From a virus, in IMG/VR virus record IMGVR_UViG_3300037042_003713, positions 1-47,762 of that record: a stretch of 47,762 nucleotides of DNA; one strand, written 5' to 3'. The position numbers were made by a program, and so were the translations under genes. The notes beneath the pieces are model-generated. The model saw nothing but the letters and a program-made list of their open reading frames with translations. It was not told where the DNA came from and made no database searches. Positions within the stretch are counted from its first letter, which is position 1. Each line of letters opens with the position of its first letter. Shown here one piece after another: positions 39,313 through 46,643 of this stretch.

Positions 39313-40178
39313 TGCTCGACGCCGCGCTCCGAATCGCCGCCGAGGGGCATCGGATCTTCCCATGCGACGAGAGCAAGCGGCCGCTCATCCCGTGGCGCAC
39401 GCCGCACGCGTCGCCGTTGTGGACGCACGACTATCTCAAGCAGATCACGGACTGGTGGCGCGAGTGGCCGGCCGCGCTCATCGGCCATCCGACGGGCATG
39501 CGGTCGTCGTCGAGCGGGCCGTGGTGTGAGGTCGTGATCGACGTCGACGTGAAGCGCGGCGCATACGGCCTCGAGACGCTCGCCGAGCTCGAACAGGATC
39601 ACGGCCCGCTGCCCGAGACGTGCACCTCAAGGACGCGCTCGGGCGGGCAGCATCGATGGTTCTGGACGCGCGCCGAGATTCGGAACAGCGCGGGCAAGGT
39701 CGGCCGACGCGAGGCCGTCGGGCTCGACGTGCGCGGCGAGGGCGGGTTCGTGATCGTGCCGCCGTCCGCCGGATACGAATGGATCGGCGATTCGTGGATG
39801 GTGCCGGACGGTGACGTGCAGCTGGCCGAGTTGCCGAACGCGTGGGCGGTCGCGCTCAGTCGCCGCGCCGAGCGCCAGGAGAACGACGCCGCGCGCGCGG
39901 CATGGGCCGCGGAGAGCGAGCGGTCGAGGGAGCGCACGGGCGACGTCGTGATGCGCCTGGCGCAGGAGATTGCGAGCGCGCCGAGAGGCACGCGGAACGA
40001 GACGCTGTCTCGCCACGCGTTCACGCTCGGCTGCATCGTCGCAGAGCGCCGGCTCGACGAGGCGCGCGCGGTGGCACTGATCGAGAGCGCCACGGCCTCG
40101 TGGCCGGCGGACGAACGAGACGAGCGCAAGGACCGGGACACCGCAGCGCGACAGCTGCGAGCAGGAATGGGGGCGTGA
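39309..40178 (+). CDS. primase/polymerase (bifunctional Prim-Pol domain)
   Basis: 289 aa from ATG 39309 (ATGA overlap). ALRIAAEGHRIFPCDESKRP then IPWRTPHASPLW and WPAALIGHPTG lead to VVIDVDVKRGAYGLETLAEL (about 74-93), where the DxD pair binds metal; TRSGGQHRWFWTRAEI (about 110-125) and VGLDVRGEGGFVIVPPSAGY complete the prim-pol core. The last 90 residues are helical. Makes primers and possibly extends DNA. Directly followed by the helicase gene. Confidence 0.85.
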   Translation: MMLDAALRIAAEGHRIFPCDESKRPLIPWRTPHASPLWTHDYLKQITDWWREWPAALIGHPTGMRSSSSGPWCEVVIDVDVKRGAYGLETLAELEQDHGPLPETCTSRTRSGGQHRWFWTRAEIRNSAGKVGRREAVGLDVRGEGGFVIVPPSAGYEWIGDSWMVPDGDVQLAELPNAWAVALSRRAERQENDAARAAWAAESERSRERTGDVVMRLAQEIASAPRGTRNETLSRHAFTLGCIVAERRLDEARAVALIESATASWPADERDERKDRDTAARQLRAGMGA

Positions 40179-41161
40179 TGGGCGAAGTCAACGAAGAGGC
40201 GATCAAGGCTAAGAAGCTCGAACTGGATCTGGCGATCGCGGCCGGTCTGTTCGACCGCGTGCCGGCCATCGCGGCCATGCTCGCGCTGCTCGCGAAGCCC
40301 AAGAAGGCCGGGTTCTTCGACGGGTGCCGATTCACCGCGCTGGAGTTGCTACAGGGCGATCGGCCGTTGCCGCGCCAATGGACGGCGCGGCTCATCGGTC
40401 CGAGCGGTCAGCCGGGAGTCGGATTACTGCCGCGCGGCGAGGTCGGGTTGTTCGCCGGATCGGCCGGCGGCGGCAAGTCGATGATCGCAATCGGCCTTGC
40501 GATCGGCATCGCCAGCGGCACGCCCGCGCTCGACGTCGTCGACTGCCTTCGAGGACGCGTGCTCTACGTCTCGACCGAGGACGACGCCGACGAGCTCTAC
40601 CGGCGGATCTACAGCTACCTCGAGCGCGCCGCCCAGGCGAACGGCGGCCTCGACTCGGCCGACGCATGCGGCCGCATCGACTGTCTCGTGCGGCCGAAGG
40701 GCACGGACTGGTCGCTGGTCGATTCGGCGGGCCGTCCGACGGCCGCCTTCGAGGCGCTGAACGAGATCGTCCAGGTCGGCGAGTACGCCCTCGTCGTGCT
40801 CGACACGCTCAGTCGACTCGGGAACGACGAGATCGAGAAGTCGCCCACGGCCTCGCGCAAGTTCGTCGAACTGCTCGAGCAGATGACGGCCTCGCCGAGC
40901 AAGCCCACGGTGCTGATGCTGCACCACATGCGAAAGGCCGAGAACGGCAACAAGCGCAAGGGCGAGGACGTCGAGGAGGATCTGACGGCCGACAGCATCC
41001 GCGGCACGAGCGGTCTGGTCGGCGGCGTTCGGTTCGCGATCATCGCGCAGCCGCAGGACGGGGCCGTCCGCGTCGTGCTGGCGAAATCGAACTACGGGCC
41101 GAGGACGACGATCAACCTACGCAAGGGCGACCACGGCGTGATCTGGGGGCGAGCGACATGA
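40178..41161 (+). CDS. RepA-like/AAA25 replicative helicase ATPase
   Basis: 327 aa from ATG 40178 (TGATG coupling). Walker A GSAGGGKSMIAIGLA with Lys100; VLYVSTEDDADELYRRIYSY; Walker B YALVVLDTLSRLGND (about 202-216); LMLHHMRKAEN (sensor, about 246-256); GTSGLVGGVRFAIIAQ near 278-293. This is the RecA-like core of RepA-type hexameric helicases, short as in plasmid RepA. Together with the upstream prim-pol it forms the replication motor. Confidence 0.85.
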   Translation: MGEVNEEAIKAKKLELDLAIAAGLFDRVPAIAAMLALLAKPKKAGFFDGCRFTALELLQGDRPLPRQWTARLIGPSGQPGVGLLPRGEVGLFAGSAGGGKSMIAIGLAIGIASGTPALDVVDCLRGRVLYVSTEDDADELYRRIYSYLERAAQANGGLDSADACGRIDCLVRPKGTDWSLVDSAGRPTAAFEALNEIVQVGEYALVVLDTLSRLGNDEIEKSPTASRKFVELLEQMTASPSKPTVLMLHHMRKAENGNKRKGEDVEEDLTADSIRGTSGLVGGVRFAIIAQPQDGAVRVVLAKSNYGPRTTINLRKGDHGVIWGRAT

Positions 41162-41937
41162 AGACGCGACTCAACCGCCGTGCGCTTCTCGAGGAGGCCA
41201 AGCGGGCCGGTCTGTCGCGCGCGTGCGTCGACGTGATGCTCGCGATCCGGCGGTACGAGCTCATGCCGGACGGCGCACGGCCGACGATTGCGACCATCGC
41301 CCGAGACGCGTCGGTCGCGACCAGAACGGCGAGCGCGTGCGTGGCGAAGCTTGAGTCGGCCGGATGGGTCGAGGTGGCTCGAAAGCACCGAGAACCGAGC
41401 CGGTATGTATCCCGGCTGAGCCTGATCGTTGATCATGATCAAACAGCACGCAAGAAGATCATGCCATCTGTTATCTCTAGTCTTAGTCCTATCCTGGATC
41501 CGATAACAGAAGCTGATTCCCTGTCTCCTCTCAAAGAGGAGACAGAGGGAATCAGCCTACGTGCGTTACGCGAACAGGCGCAGAGCGCCAGTCCGGCGGG
41601 CACGCCGCCGCCGCTGACGCTGCGGCAGCCCGCCGAACCGCAGCGACCCGCGTTCGTCAGCATCGCAGACCAAATCGAACAATTGCGTCGGACGCGTCCG
41701 GCCAAGGCCGAACCGCCGGCCGTCATCCAGGCGGTCGCGCCCGTGCCGGAACCGGCCCAGAATGCCGAGCGGTCCGCGGTTTCCGAGCGGTCGGAGCCGG
41801 TCGAGCCGGCCGCGGTCGAGAGCGTGAGGGACCGGTGGATGCGGGCGATGCGCGGACAGCACACGGGCGAGGATGCCCGTGGAGGCGCACAGGACGCGCC
41901 AGGACGCACGGAAACGGGTCAGGATGACCGCAGGTAG
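41158..41937 (+). CDS. winged-helix replication initiator-like protein carrying the candidate origin
   Basis: 259 aa from ATG 41158. LSRACVDVMLAIRRYELMPD, PTIATIARDASVATRTASAC and VAKLESAGWVEVARKHREPS form a winged helix (residues about 18-80). The remainder is a Pro/Ala-rich linker and an acidic end. Order prim-pol, helicase, wHTH protein, with palindromes inside this gene, resembles the lambda O protein and its internal origin: the N-terminal domain would bind the origin and the linker or C-terminus recruit the helicase. Direct evidence for binding is absent. Confidence 0.7.
   Translation: MKTRLNRRALLEEAKRAGLSRACVDVMLAIRRYELMPDGARPTIATIARDASVATRTASACVAKLESAGWVEVARKHREPSRYVSRLSLIVDHDQTARKKIMPSVISSLSPILDPITEADSLSPLKEETEGISLRALREQAQSASPAGTPPPLTLRQPAEPQRPAFVSIADQIEQLRRTRPAKAEPPAVIQAVAPVPEPAQNAERSAVSERSEPVEPAAVESVRDRWMRAMRGQHTGEDARGGAQDAPGRTETGQDDRR
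41423..41556. other. candidate replication origin within the initiator gene
   Basis: GC falls to about 50% (41401-41460) and 43% (41461-41520) against 65% before and 82% after. Contains a 14-bp perfect palindrome TTGATCATGATCAA (41429-41442), a 9-bp inverted repeat TCTGTTATC/GATAACAGA (41467-41475, 41502-41510), a hairpin of 11+9 paired bases with a 2-base bulge and CAA loop (41512-41556) and five GATC sites within 80 bases. Confidence 0.6.
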
Positions 41938-41990
41938 CGCAAAGGCGGTCGGCGAGCGTATAGAGGCGCACAGGTGCCGTGGAGGCGAAG

Positions 41991-42494
41991 GTGGCAGGAA
42001 CTCCGAAAAAGCGCGCCAGACGCGATCTTCAGGCGAAGCTGTCGATGCCGGTCCAAGCAGACACGGGCGACGAGGCCAGTCGCGCGCACGCGCCCGCGTC
42101 CGGTCGCTACTGCCCACCGCAGCTGTCGCCATCCCAGGTCGACGGCATGCTCCAAGCGCTGTCGAGCGGGTGCACGTTCGACGCGGCATGCGCGTCCGAG
42201 TCGGTCAATCGCTCGACCGCGTACACGCTCATGCGGATTGACGAGCGGTTCAAGGCGCTGATCGACGATGCCCGCGACGGCTGGTCGAGACAGCATGTCG
42301 ACTACATCGCCCAGACCGAGGACTGGCGTGCACGGTCGTGGCTCCTCGAGCGCAGGATGCCGAAGGAATACGCCGTCACGAACAAGGTCGCCGGACATGA
42401 CGGCGGCGCGCTCTTGGCGGACGCGGAACTGCTCGAGCTCGCGCGGCGTGCGCTCGGCGTGGTGCCGCCGGACGGCGATGCCGGCGAGGACTGA
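41991..42494 (+). CDS. terminase small subunit
   Basis: 167 aa from GTG 41991 (GGAGG five bases upstream; GTG 41979 also in frame). Basic N-terminus, then YCPPQLSPSQVDGMLQALSS and a helix-turn-helix (FDAACASESVNRSTAYTLMR, about 63-82), KALIDDARDGWSRQHVDYIA and WLLERRMPKEYAV. This is the usual DNA-recognition design of small terminases that mark the packaging site. Its end overlaps the large subunit gene by 17 bases. Confidence 0.8.
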   Translation: MAGTPKKRARRDLQAKLSMPVQADTGDEASRAHAPASGRYCPPQLSPSQVDGMLQALSSGCTFDAACASESVNRSTAYTLMRIDERFKALIDDARDGWSRQHVDYIAQTEDWRARSWLLERRMPKEYAVTNKVAGHDGGALLADAELLELARRALGVVPPDGDAGED

Positions 42495-43935
42495 ACTCGG
42501 CCCGCTGACGGTCGACCAGGCGCACGCGATCATTCGCGCGTCGATTCGGCGCGCGTCCATCCTCGATGCGATCCCGACGATCAGCCCGCACTTCCAACGA
42601 CCACAGCACATGCGGCCGCTCGCGCGCCTCCTGCGCCGCTGTCACGACGCCAGCATCGGCAAGGGTCCGCCCGTGTTCGCGTGCCTGTCCGCGCCTCCAC
42701 AGGTCGGCAAGACCGAGACGATCCAGCACGCGCTTGCGTGGTGGCTGGCGCGCAGTCCGGGCGACTTCCTCGGCTACGTCAGCTACGGAAGCGACCTCGC
42801 AGAGACGAAGTCCCGCCGCGTGCGCGACCTCGCGGCCGAGTGCGGCGTCGAGCTCCGCACGGACTCGCGCGCCGTCGACCTGTGGCAGACGACGGCCGGC
42901 GGCGGGCTCCTCGCGCGCGGCCTCGGCGCGGGCATCACCGGTCAGTCGGCGCTCAAGCTCATCGTCGTCGACGATCCGTATAAGAACCGCCTAGAGGCCG
43001 AGAGCAGACGATTCCGCGACCGCATCCGCGACGACTTCCGAGCGGTCATCTGGACGCGCCGTCACCCGACGACGTCGATCATCGTCTGCCACACGCGATT
43101 CCACGAGGATGACCTGACAGGCTCCCTCGTGCGCGAGGGATGGGAGCATCACGTCATCCGCGCCATCGACGACCAGGGCGCGCCGCTGTGGCCCGAGTCC
43201 GGTCGTGATCTCGCGTTCTGGGAAGCGACGAGGAAAGGCGCGAGCGAGTACAACTGGTGGAGCCTGTACCAAGGCGAGCCGCGACCGCGCGAGGGTCGGC
43301 TGTTCAGCGGCGTTCAGTACGGCGACGCGCCGCCGGACTGCACCGTCGCGCTCGGCCTCGACCTCGCGTACTCGGCGAGGACGTCGGCCGATTACTCGGT
43401 CGCCGTCGCCGTCGCGCATCACGCGCCGAGCGACCGGTACTTCGTGCTCGACGTCCTGCGCGAGCAGCTGCCCGCGCCCGAGTTCGCCGAGCGGCTCAAG
43501 CGATGGCGCTCGCGCTGGCCCGGTGCGCCGCTGCACGCGTACCTCGCCGGGACCGAGCGCGGCACGGCCGACTTCATGCGCGCGGCCGGCATCGTCGTGC
43601 GCGTCGACGCGCCGAAGGGCGACAAGTTCATGCGCGCGCAGTCGGCGAGCGCGGCATGGAACGACGGCCGCGTACTCGTGCCCGCGAGCGCGTCGTGGGT
43701 CGAGCACTTCGTCGGCGAGTTGCTGGACTTCTCCGGCGTCAACGACGCGCACGACGACCAGCTCGACGCGTTCGTGTCGGCGTTCGATCACGCCGCGCGC
43801 GTGTCGCTTGCGGTCGTGCCGTCCGGTGCACTGGCGACGTCGCGCGCGTGGGACCGCGAGCAGCGCGGCGCGACGGTCGGGTTCGCGCCGCCGTCGTCCG
43901 CGCCCACGCTCGCGCCTCGACGCCGCTACCAGTGA
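42478..43935 (+). CDS. terminase large subunit
   Basis: 485 aa from ATG 42478. ATPase: CLSAPPQVGKTETIQHALAW (Walker A with Lys78), LKLIVVDDPYKNRLEA (Walker B, about 160-170), TTSIIVCHTRFHEDDLTGSL (coupling motif). Nuclease: ALGLDLAYSARTSADYSVAV (about 290-310, first catalytic Asp), later DAHDDQLDAFVSAF (about 423-436). It pumps DNA into the Mu-like prohead and cuts it. The portal is not next to it but lies at the other end of the window, which suits a circularly permuted map. Confidence 0.92.
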   Translation: MPARTELGPLTVDQAHAIIRASIRRASILDAIPTISPHFQRPQHMRPLARLLRRCHDASIGKGPPVFACLSAPPQVGKTETIQHALAWWLARSPGDFLGYVSYGSDLAETKSRRVRDLAAECGVELRTDSRAVDLWQTTAGGGLLARGLGAGITGQSALKLIVVDDPYKNRLEAESRRFRDRIRDDFRAVIWTRRHPTTSIIVCHTRFHEDDLTGSLVREGWEHHVIRAIDDQGAPLWPESGRDLAFWEATRKGASEYNWWSLYQGEPRPREGRLFSGVQYGDAPPDCTVALGLDLAYSARTSADYSVAVAVAHHAPSDRYFVLDVLREQLPAPEFAERLKRWRSRWPGAPLHAYLAGTERGTADFMRAAGIVVRVDAPKGDKFMRAQSASAAWNDGRVLVPASASWVEHFVGELLDFSGVNDAHDDQLDAFVSAFDHAARVSLAVVPSGALATSRAWDREQRGATVGFAPPSSAPTLAPRRRYQ

Positions 43936-45024
43936 TCAGGTGCGCATCGGCATGATCACGCCGACAACCTGACGCGTCTCGTCGAGGTCGTACACCGCGA
44001 CCGGCTCAAGCGGCTGCCCGAGCGCGATATCGATGCGCTCGCCCGAGCACGCGCGCAGGAGGTCGGACAGGTACGTCGCGTTGATCCGCGACTCGCCCGC
44101 CCTCGCATCGGACGCGGGCACGTCCTCGCTCGACTCGCCCGAGTCCGGCGACTGAGCCGAGAGCCGCAGCGCGTCATCCGCGATCGAGATCAGCACGCTG
44201 CTCTCGCGGTCGGACACGAGCGACACGCGGTGCAGCGCGGCCATCAGGTCCGAGCGCAGGACGCTCGCGCGACCGCCCGTGCGGTTCGTGCTCGGCATGA
44301 TCTTGCGCCACGGCGGGAACGCGTCCTCGCCGAGCACGCATCGCAGCGACGTCTCGCCGCGTTCGACGACGAGGTGCCGGCCCTCGCGCAAGAGCACGAC
44401 GCCCTCGGCCTCCTCGCGTTCGAGGCACAGCCCGATCACGGACGACGCGACCGCGCTCGGCAGGAGCGTCGGGACGCCGAGCGCCTCGCACGGGATCGAC
44501 GCCATCGACAGGCGATGACCGTCGGTCGCGACGGCGGTCGCGGTGCCGCCGGCGAGCTCGAGTTGAATCCCGGCCAAGTGCGGGCGCGAGACGTCGTCGC
44601 CGGTCGCGTGCTGAACCGAGCGCAGGAGCTCGCCGAGCGCGAGCGCGGGCATGGTCGCAAGGAGGTCGCCGGTCGTCGTGTGCAGCGCGGGGAAGTCCTC
44701 GATCGACATCGTCGGCAGCTTGAAGCGCGCGCGGCCGGCGCGGACGGTCGCGACGCCCTTGGTCAGTTCGATCACGACGTCGCCCACGGGCAGGTTCGCG
44801 GCGACGCTGGCGAACGTGCGCGCGGGCACGGCGAACTCGCCGTCGCCGACGCACCGCACGTTGGTTCGGATCGACCGCTGCGCATCGGACGCGGCGAGGG
44901 TCGCGGTGCCGCCGAGCGCGCGGACGGCGATGCATCCAAGGATGGGCATCGGCGTCTTGCTCGGGACGATCGGCAGCACGCGGCGGATGGCTCGGTTCAG
45001 GTCGGACGAGTGGATCGTGATCAT
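43936..45024 (-). CDS. dnaN: DNA polymerase III sliding clamp (beta subunit)
   Basis: 362 aa from ATG 45024, close to the family length of about 366. MITIHSSDLNRAIRRVLPIV, PMPILGCIAVRALGGTATLA, FAVPARTFASVAANLPVGDV, RFKLPTMSIEDFPAL and the third-domain end (YLSDLLRACSGERIDIALGQ, QVVGVIMPMRT) follow the clamp pattern with three domains. It is the only gene on this strand between TerL and the sugar genes, and stops directly at the TerL stop (convergent). A phage-own clamp without its own C-family polymerase suggests it redirects or supplements the host polymerase. Confidence 0.9.
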   Translation of the reverse strand: MITIHSSDLNRAIRRVLPIVPSKTPMPILGCIAVRALGGTATLAASDAQRSIRTNVRCVGDGEFAVPARTFASVAANLPVGDVVIELTKGVATVRAGRARFKLPTMSIEDFPALHTTTGDLLATMPALALGELLRSVQHATGDDVSRPHLAGIQLELAGGTATAVATDGHRLSMASIPCEALGVPTLLPSAVASSVIGLCLEREEAEGVVLLREGRHLVVERGETSLRCVLGEDAFPPWRKIMPSTNRTGGRASVLRSDLMAALHRVSLVSDRESSVLISIADDALRLSAQSPDSGESSEDVPASDARAGESRINATYLSDLLRACSGERIDIALGQPLEPVAVYDLDETRQVVGVIMPMRT

Positions 45025-45066
45025 GTCCGCATGTCTCCGCGGACGGCCCGCGGTGCGCGCCTCGAC

Positions 45067-45759
45067 ATGAAGGTCGGGATCGTCCTCGCGCGCGGCGGAA
45101 GCAAGCGCGTTCCGCGTAAGAACATGCGCCAGGTCGGCGGGCGCACGCTCGTCGAGCGCGCCATCGCATCGGGTGCCGGCCTCGATCGCGTGTACGTCTC
45201 GACCGACGACGACGAGATCGCGCAGGAGGCCGAGTGGCACGGCGCGACCGTGCATCGTCGGCATGCAATCTGGGCGCGCGATACGACGACCAGCGAGGAC
45301 GCGATCGCGGACTGGTGGAGCAAGCTCGACCTCGCCGCGCTGCCCGACGTCGTCGTGCTCCTGCAACCGACGTCGCCGTTGCGCGAGCGCGTGCACGTCG
45401 ACGAGGCCGTGCAGCTGCTCGAGGCGACGGGCGCGGACTCGGTCGTGTCGGTCGTCGTTGACCCGCTGCATCACTTCGCCGGCCGTCTGCGACCGCGCGA
45501 GGGCGGCGCGGACTGGATGCCGTTCCGTCCGTGGGATCATCGCCCGCGCACGCAAGACCTGCGTCACCTGGGCACGGAGAACGGCGCGATCTTCGCGTGG
45601 ACGCGCGAGCATTGGACGCACACCAGGAGGCGCGACGGCGGGCACTGTCGGGCGTACGTCATGCGCGCGATCGACTCGGTCGACATCGACCACGAGGACG
45701 ACTTCGCATTCGCCGAGGCGTGTCTCGCGGCCCGGTCCGCGGTGAGCGGGCGAGCATGA
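45067..45759 (+). CDS. neuA: NeuA-like CMP-nonulosonic acid cytidylyltransferase
   Basis: 230 aa from ATG 45067. KVGIVLARGGSKRVPRKNMR (1-21) is the nucleotide-binding signature of acylneuraminate cytidylyltransferases; VYVSTDDDEIAQEAEWHGAT, then PDVVVLLQPTSPLRERVHVD and ADSVVSVVVDPLHHFAGRLR complete the core. It activates a sialic-acid-like sugar with CTP. Coupled (ATGA) to the NeuB-like gene. Divergent from dnaN with a 42-base gap. Confidence 0.87.
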   Translation: MKVGIVLARGGSKRVPRKNMRQVGGRTLVERAIASGAGLDRVYVSTDDDEIAQEAEWHGATVHRRHAIWARDTTTSEDAIADWWSKLDLAALPDVVVLLQPTSPLRERVHVDEAVQLLEATGADSVVSVVVDPLHHFAGRLRPREGGADWMPFRPWDHRPRTQDLRHLGTENGAIFAWTREHWTHTRRRDGGHCRAYVMRAIDSVDIDHEDDFAFAEACLAARSAVSGRA

Positions 45760-46643
45760 TCACGCACCTGGGCCAGCGGTCCATCACGCCGGACGCGCCG
45801 CCGTACTTCGTCGCGGAGCTTGGCCCGAACTTCGTCGTCTCGACGTCGCGCGCGGCGAACCTCGAGAGGCTCCACCGCATGGTCCGCGAGGCCGCGCGTG
45901 CGGGCGCGGACGCGGTCAAGATTCAGCTGAAGTCACTCGGCGGGTTCTACGCGGGCGACGACATGACGCGACCGCCGCACGACCCGTCGCGGTCGCCGTT
46001 CGCGACGCGCGGCGAGTACGTCGCGGCGCGCGAGCCGGACGCCGAGATCATGGCGCTCCTCGACGAGTGGTGCGCGGGATACGGCATCCACTGGACGGCG
46101 AGCGCGTGGGATGCCGAGAGCGTCGAGAAGCTGCGCGGCCGCGTGCCGTGGGTCAAGGTCGCGTCCGCGTGCGTGTCCGACCTCGCGCTGCTCGAGCGCG
46201 TGCGGTCGCTCGACGTCCCGGTCGTGCTATCGACCGGCATGTCGACGATCGAGGAGGTCGACCGCGCCGTGATGGCGATCGGCCAGGATCGACTTGTGCT
46301 CGCGCAGTGCACGGCCGCCTACCCGTGCGCGGTCGAGAACCTGAACCTCGACGTGATGCGGACGCTCCGCGATCGCTATCACGTCCCGGTTGGATGGTCG
46401 TCGCACTCGACGGTCGCCGACGCGGCCGGATGGGCGACGGCGATGGGCGCGCGCTGGATCGAGTATCACCTGACGCTCGACCGCGGCGCGTGGGGTCCGG
46501 ACCACTCGTCGAGTCTTGAGACGATCGAGTTCGCGCGCGCGGTGCATGCCTCGCGGCAGGCGCACGCCGCGGTCGGCGACGCGAGCAAGCGCGTCCTCGA
46601 CATCGAGGAGCCCGCGCGCGCTCGGCTCCGGAGGGTCGGATGA
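45756..46643 (+). CDS. neuB: NeuB-like nonulosonic acid synthase, without SAF domain
   Basis: 295 aa from ATG 45756. PPYFVAELGPNFVVSTSRAA, GADAVKIQLKSLGGFY, WTASAWDAESVEKLRG, WVKVASACVSDLALLERVRS, VVLSTGMSTIEEVDRAV, LAQCTAAYPCAVENLNLDVM and VGWSSHSTVADAAGWATAMG, WIEYHLTLDRGAWGPDHSSS follow the NeuB TIM barrel. It joins phosphoenolpyruvate to a hexosamine. The C-terminal SAF (antifreeze-like) domain of typical NeuB (about 345 aa) is missing, and EYH replaces the usual EKH, so the substrate or activity may differ. Confidence 0.87.
   Translation: MITHLGQRSITPDAPPYFVAELGPNFVVSTSRAANLERLHRMVREAARAGADAVKIQLKSLGGFYAGDDMTRPPHDPSRSPFATRGEYVAAREPDAEIMALLDEWCAGYGIHWTASAWDAESVEKLRGRVPWVKVASACVSDLALLERVRSLDVPVVLSTGMSTIEEVDRAVMAIGQDRLVLAQCTAAYPCAVENLNLDVMRTLRDRYHVPVGWSSHSTVADAAGWATAMGARWIEYHLTLDRGAWGPDHSSSLETIEFARAVHASRQAHAAVGDASKRVLDIEEPARARLRRVG

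Noticed and set aside
6056-45744. CCGCGGTG as a phage-wide regulatory motif (copies at 6056, 10860, 14551, 25714, 45048, 45737)
   Set aside because: At this GC content several copies per strand are expected by chance, and at least one copy (16870) is inside a gene. Only the positions near starts are suggestive, so I do not call it a feature.
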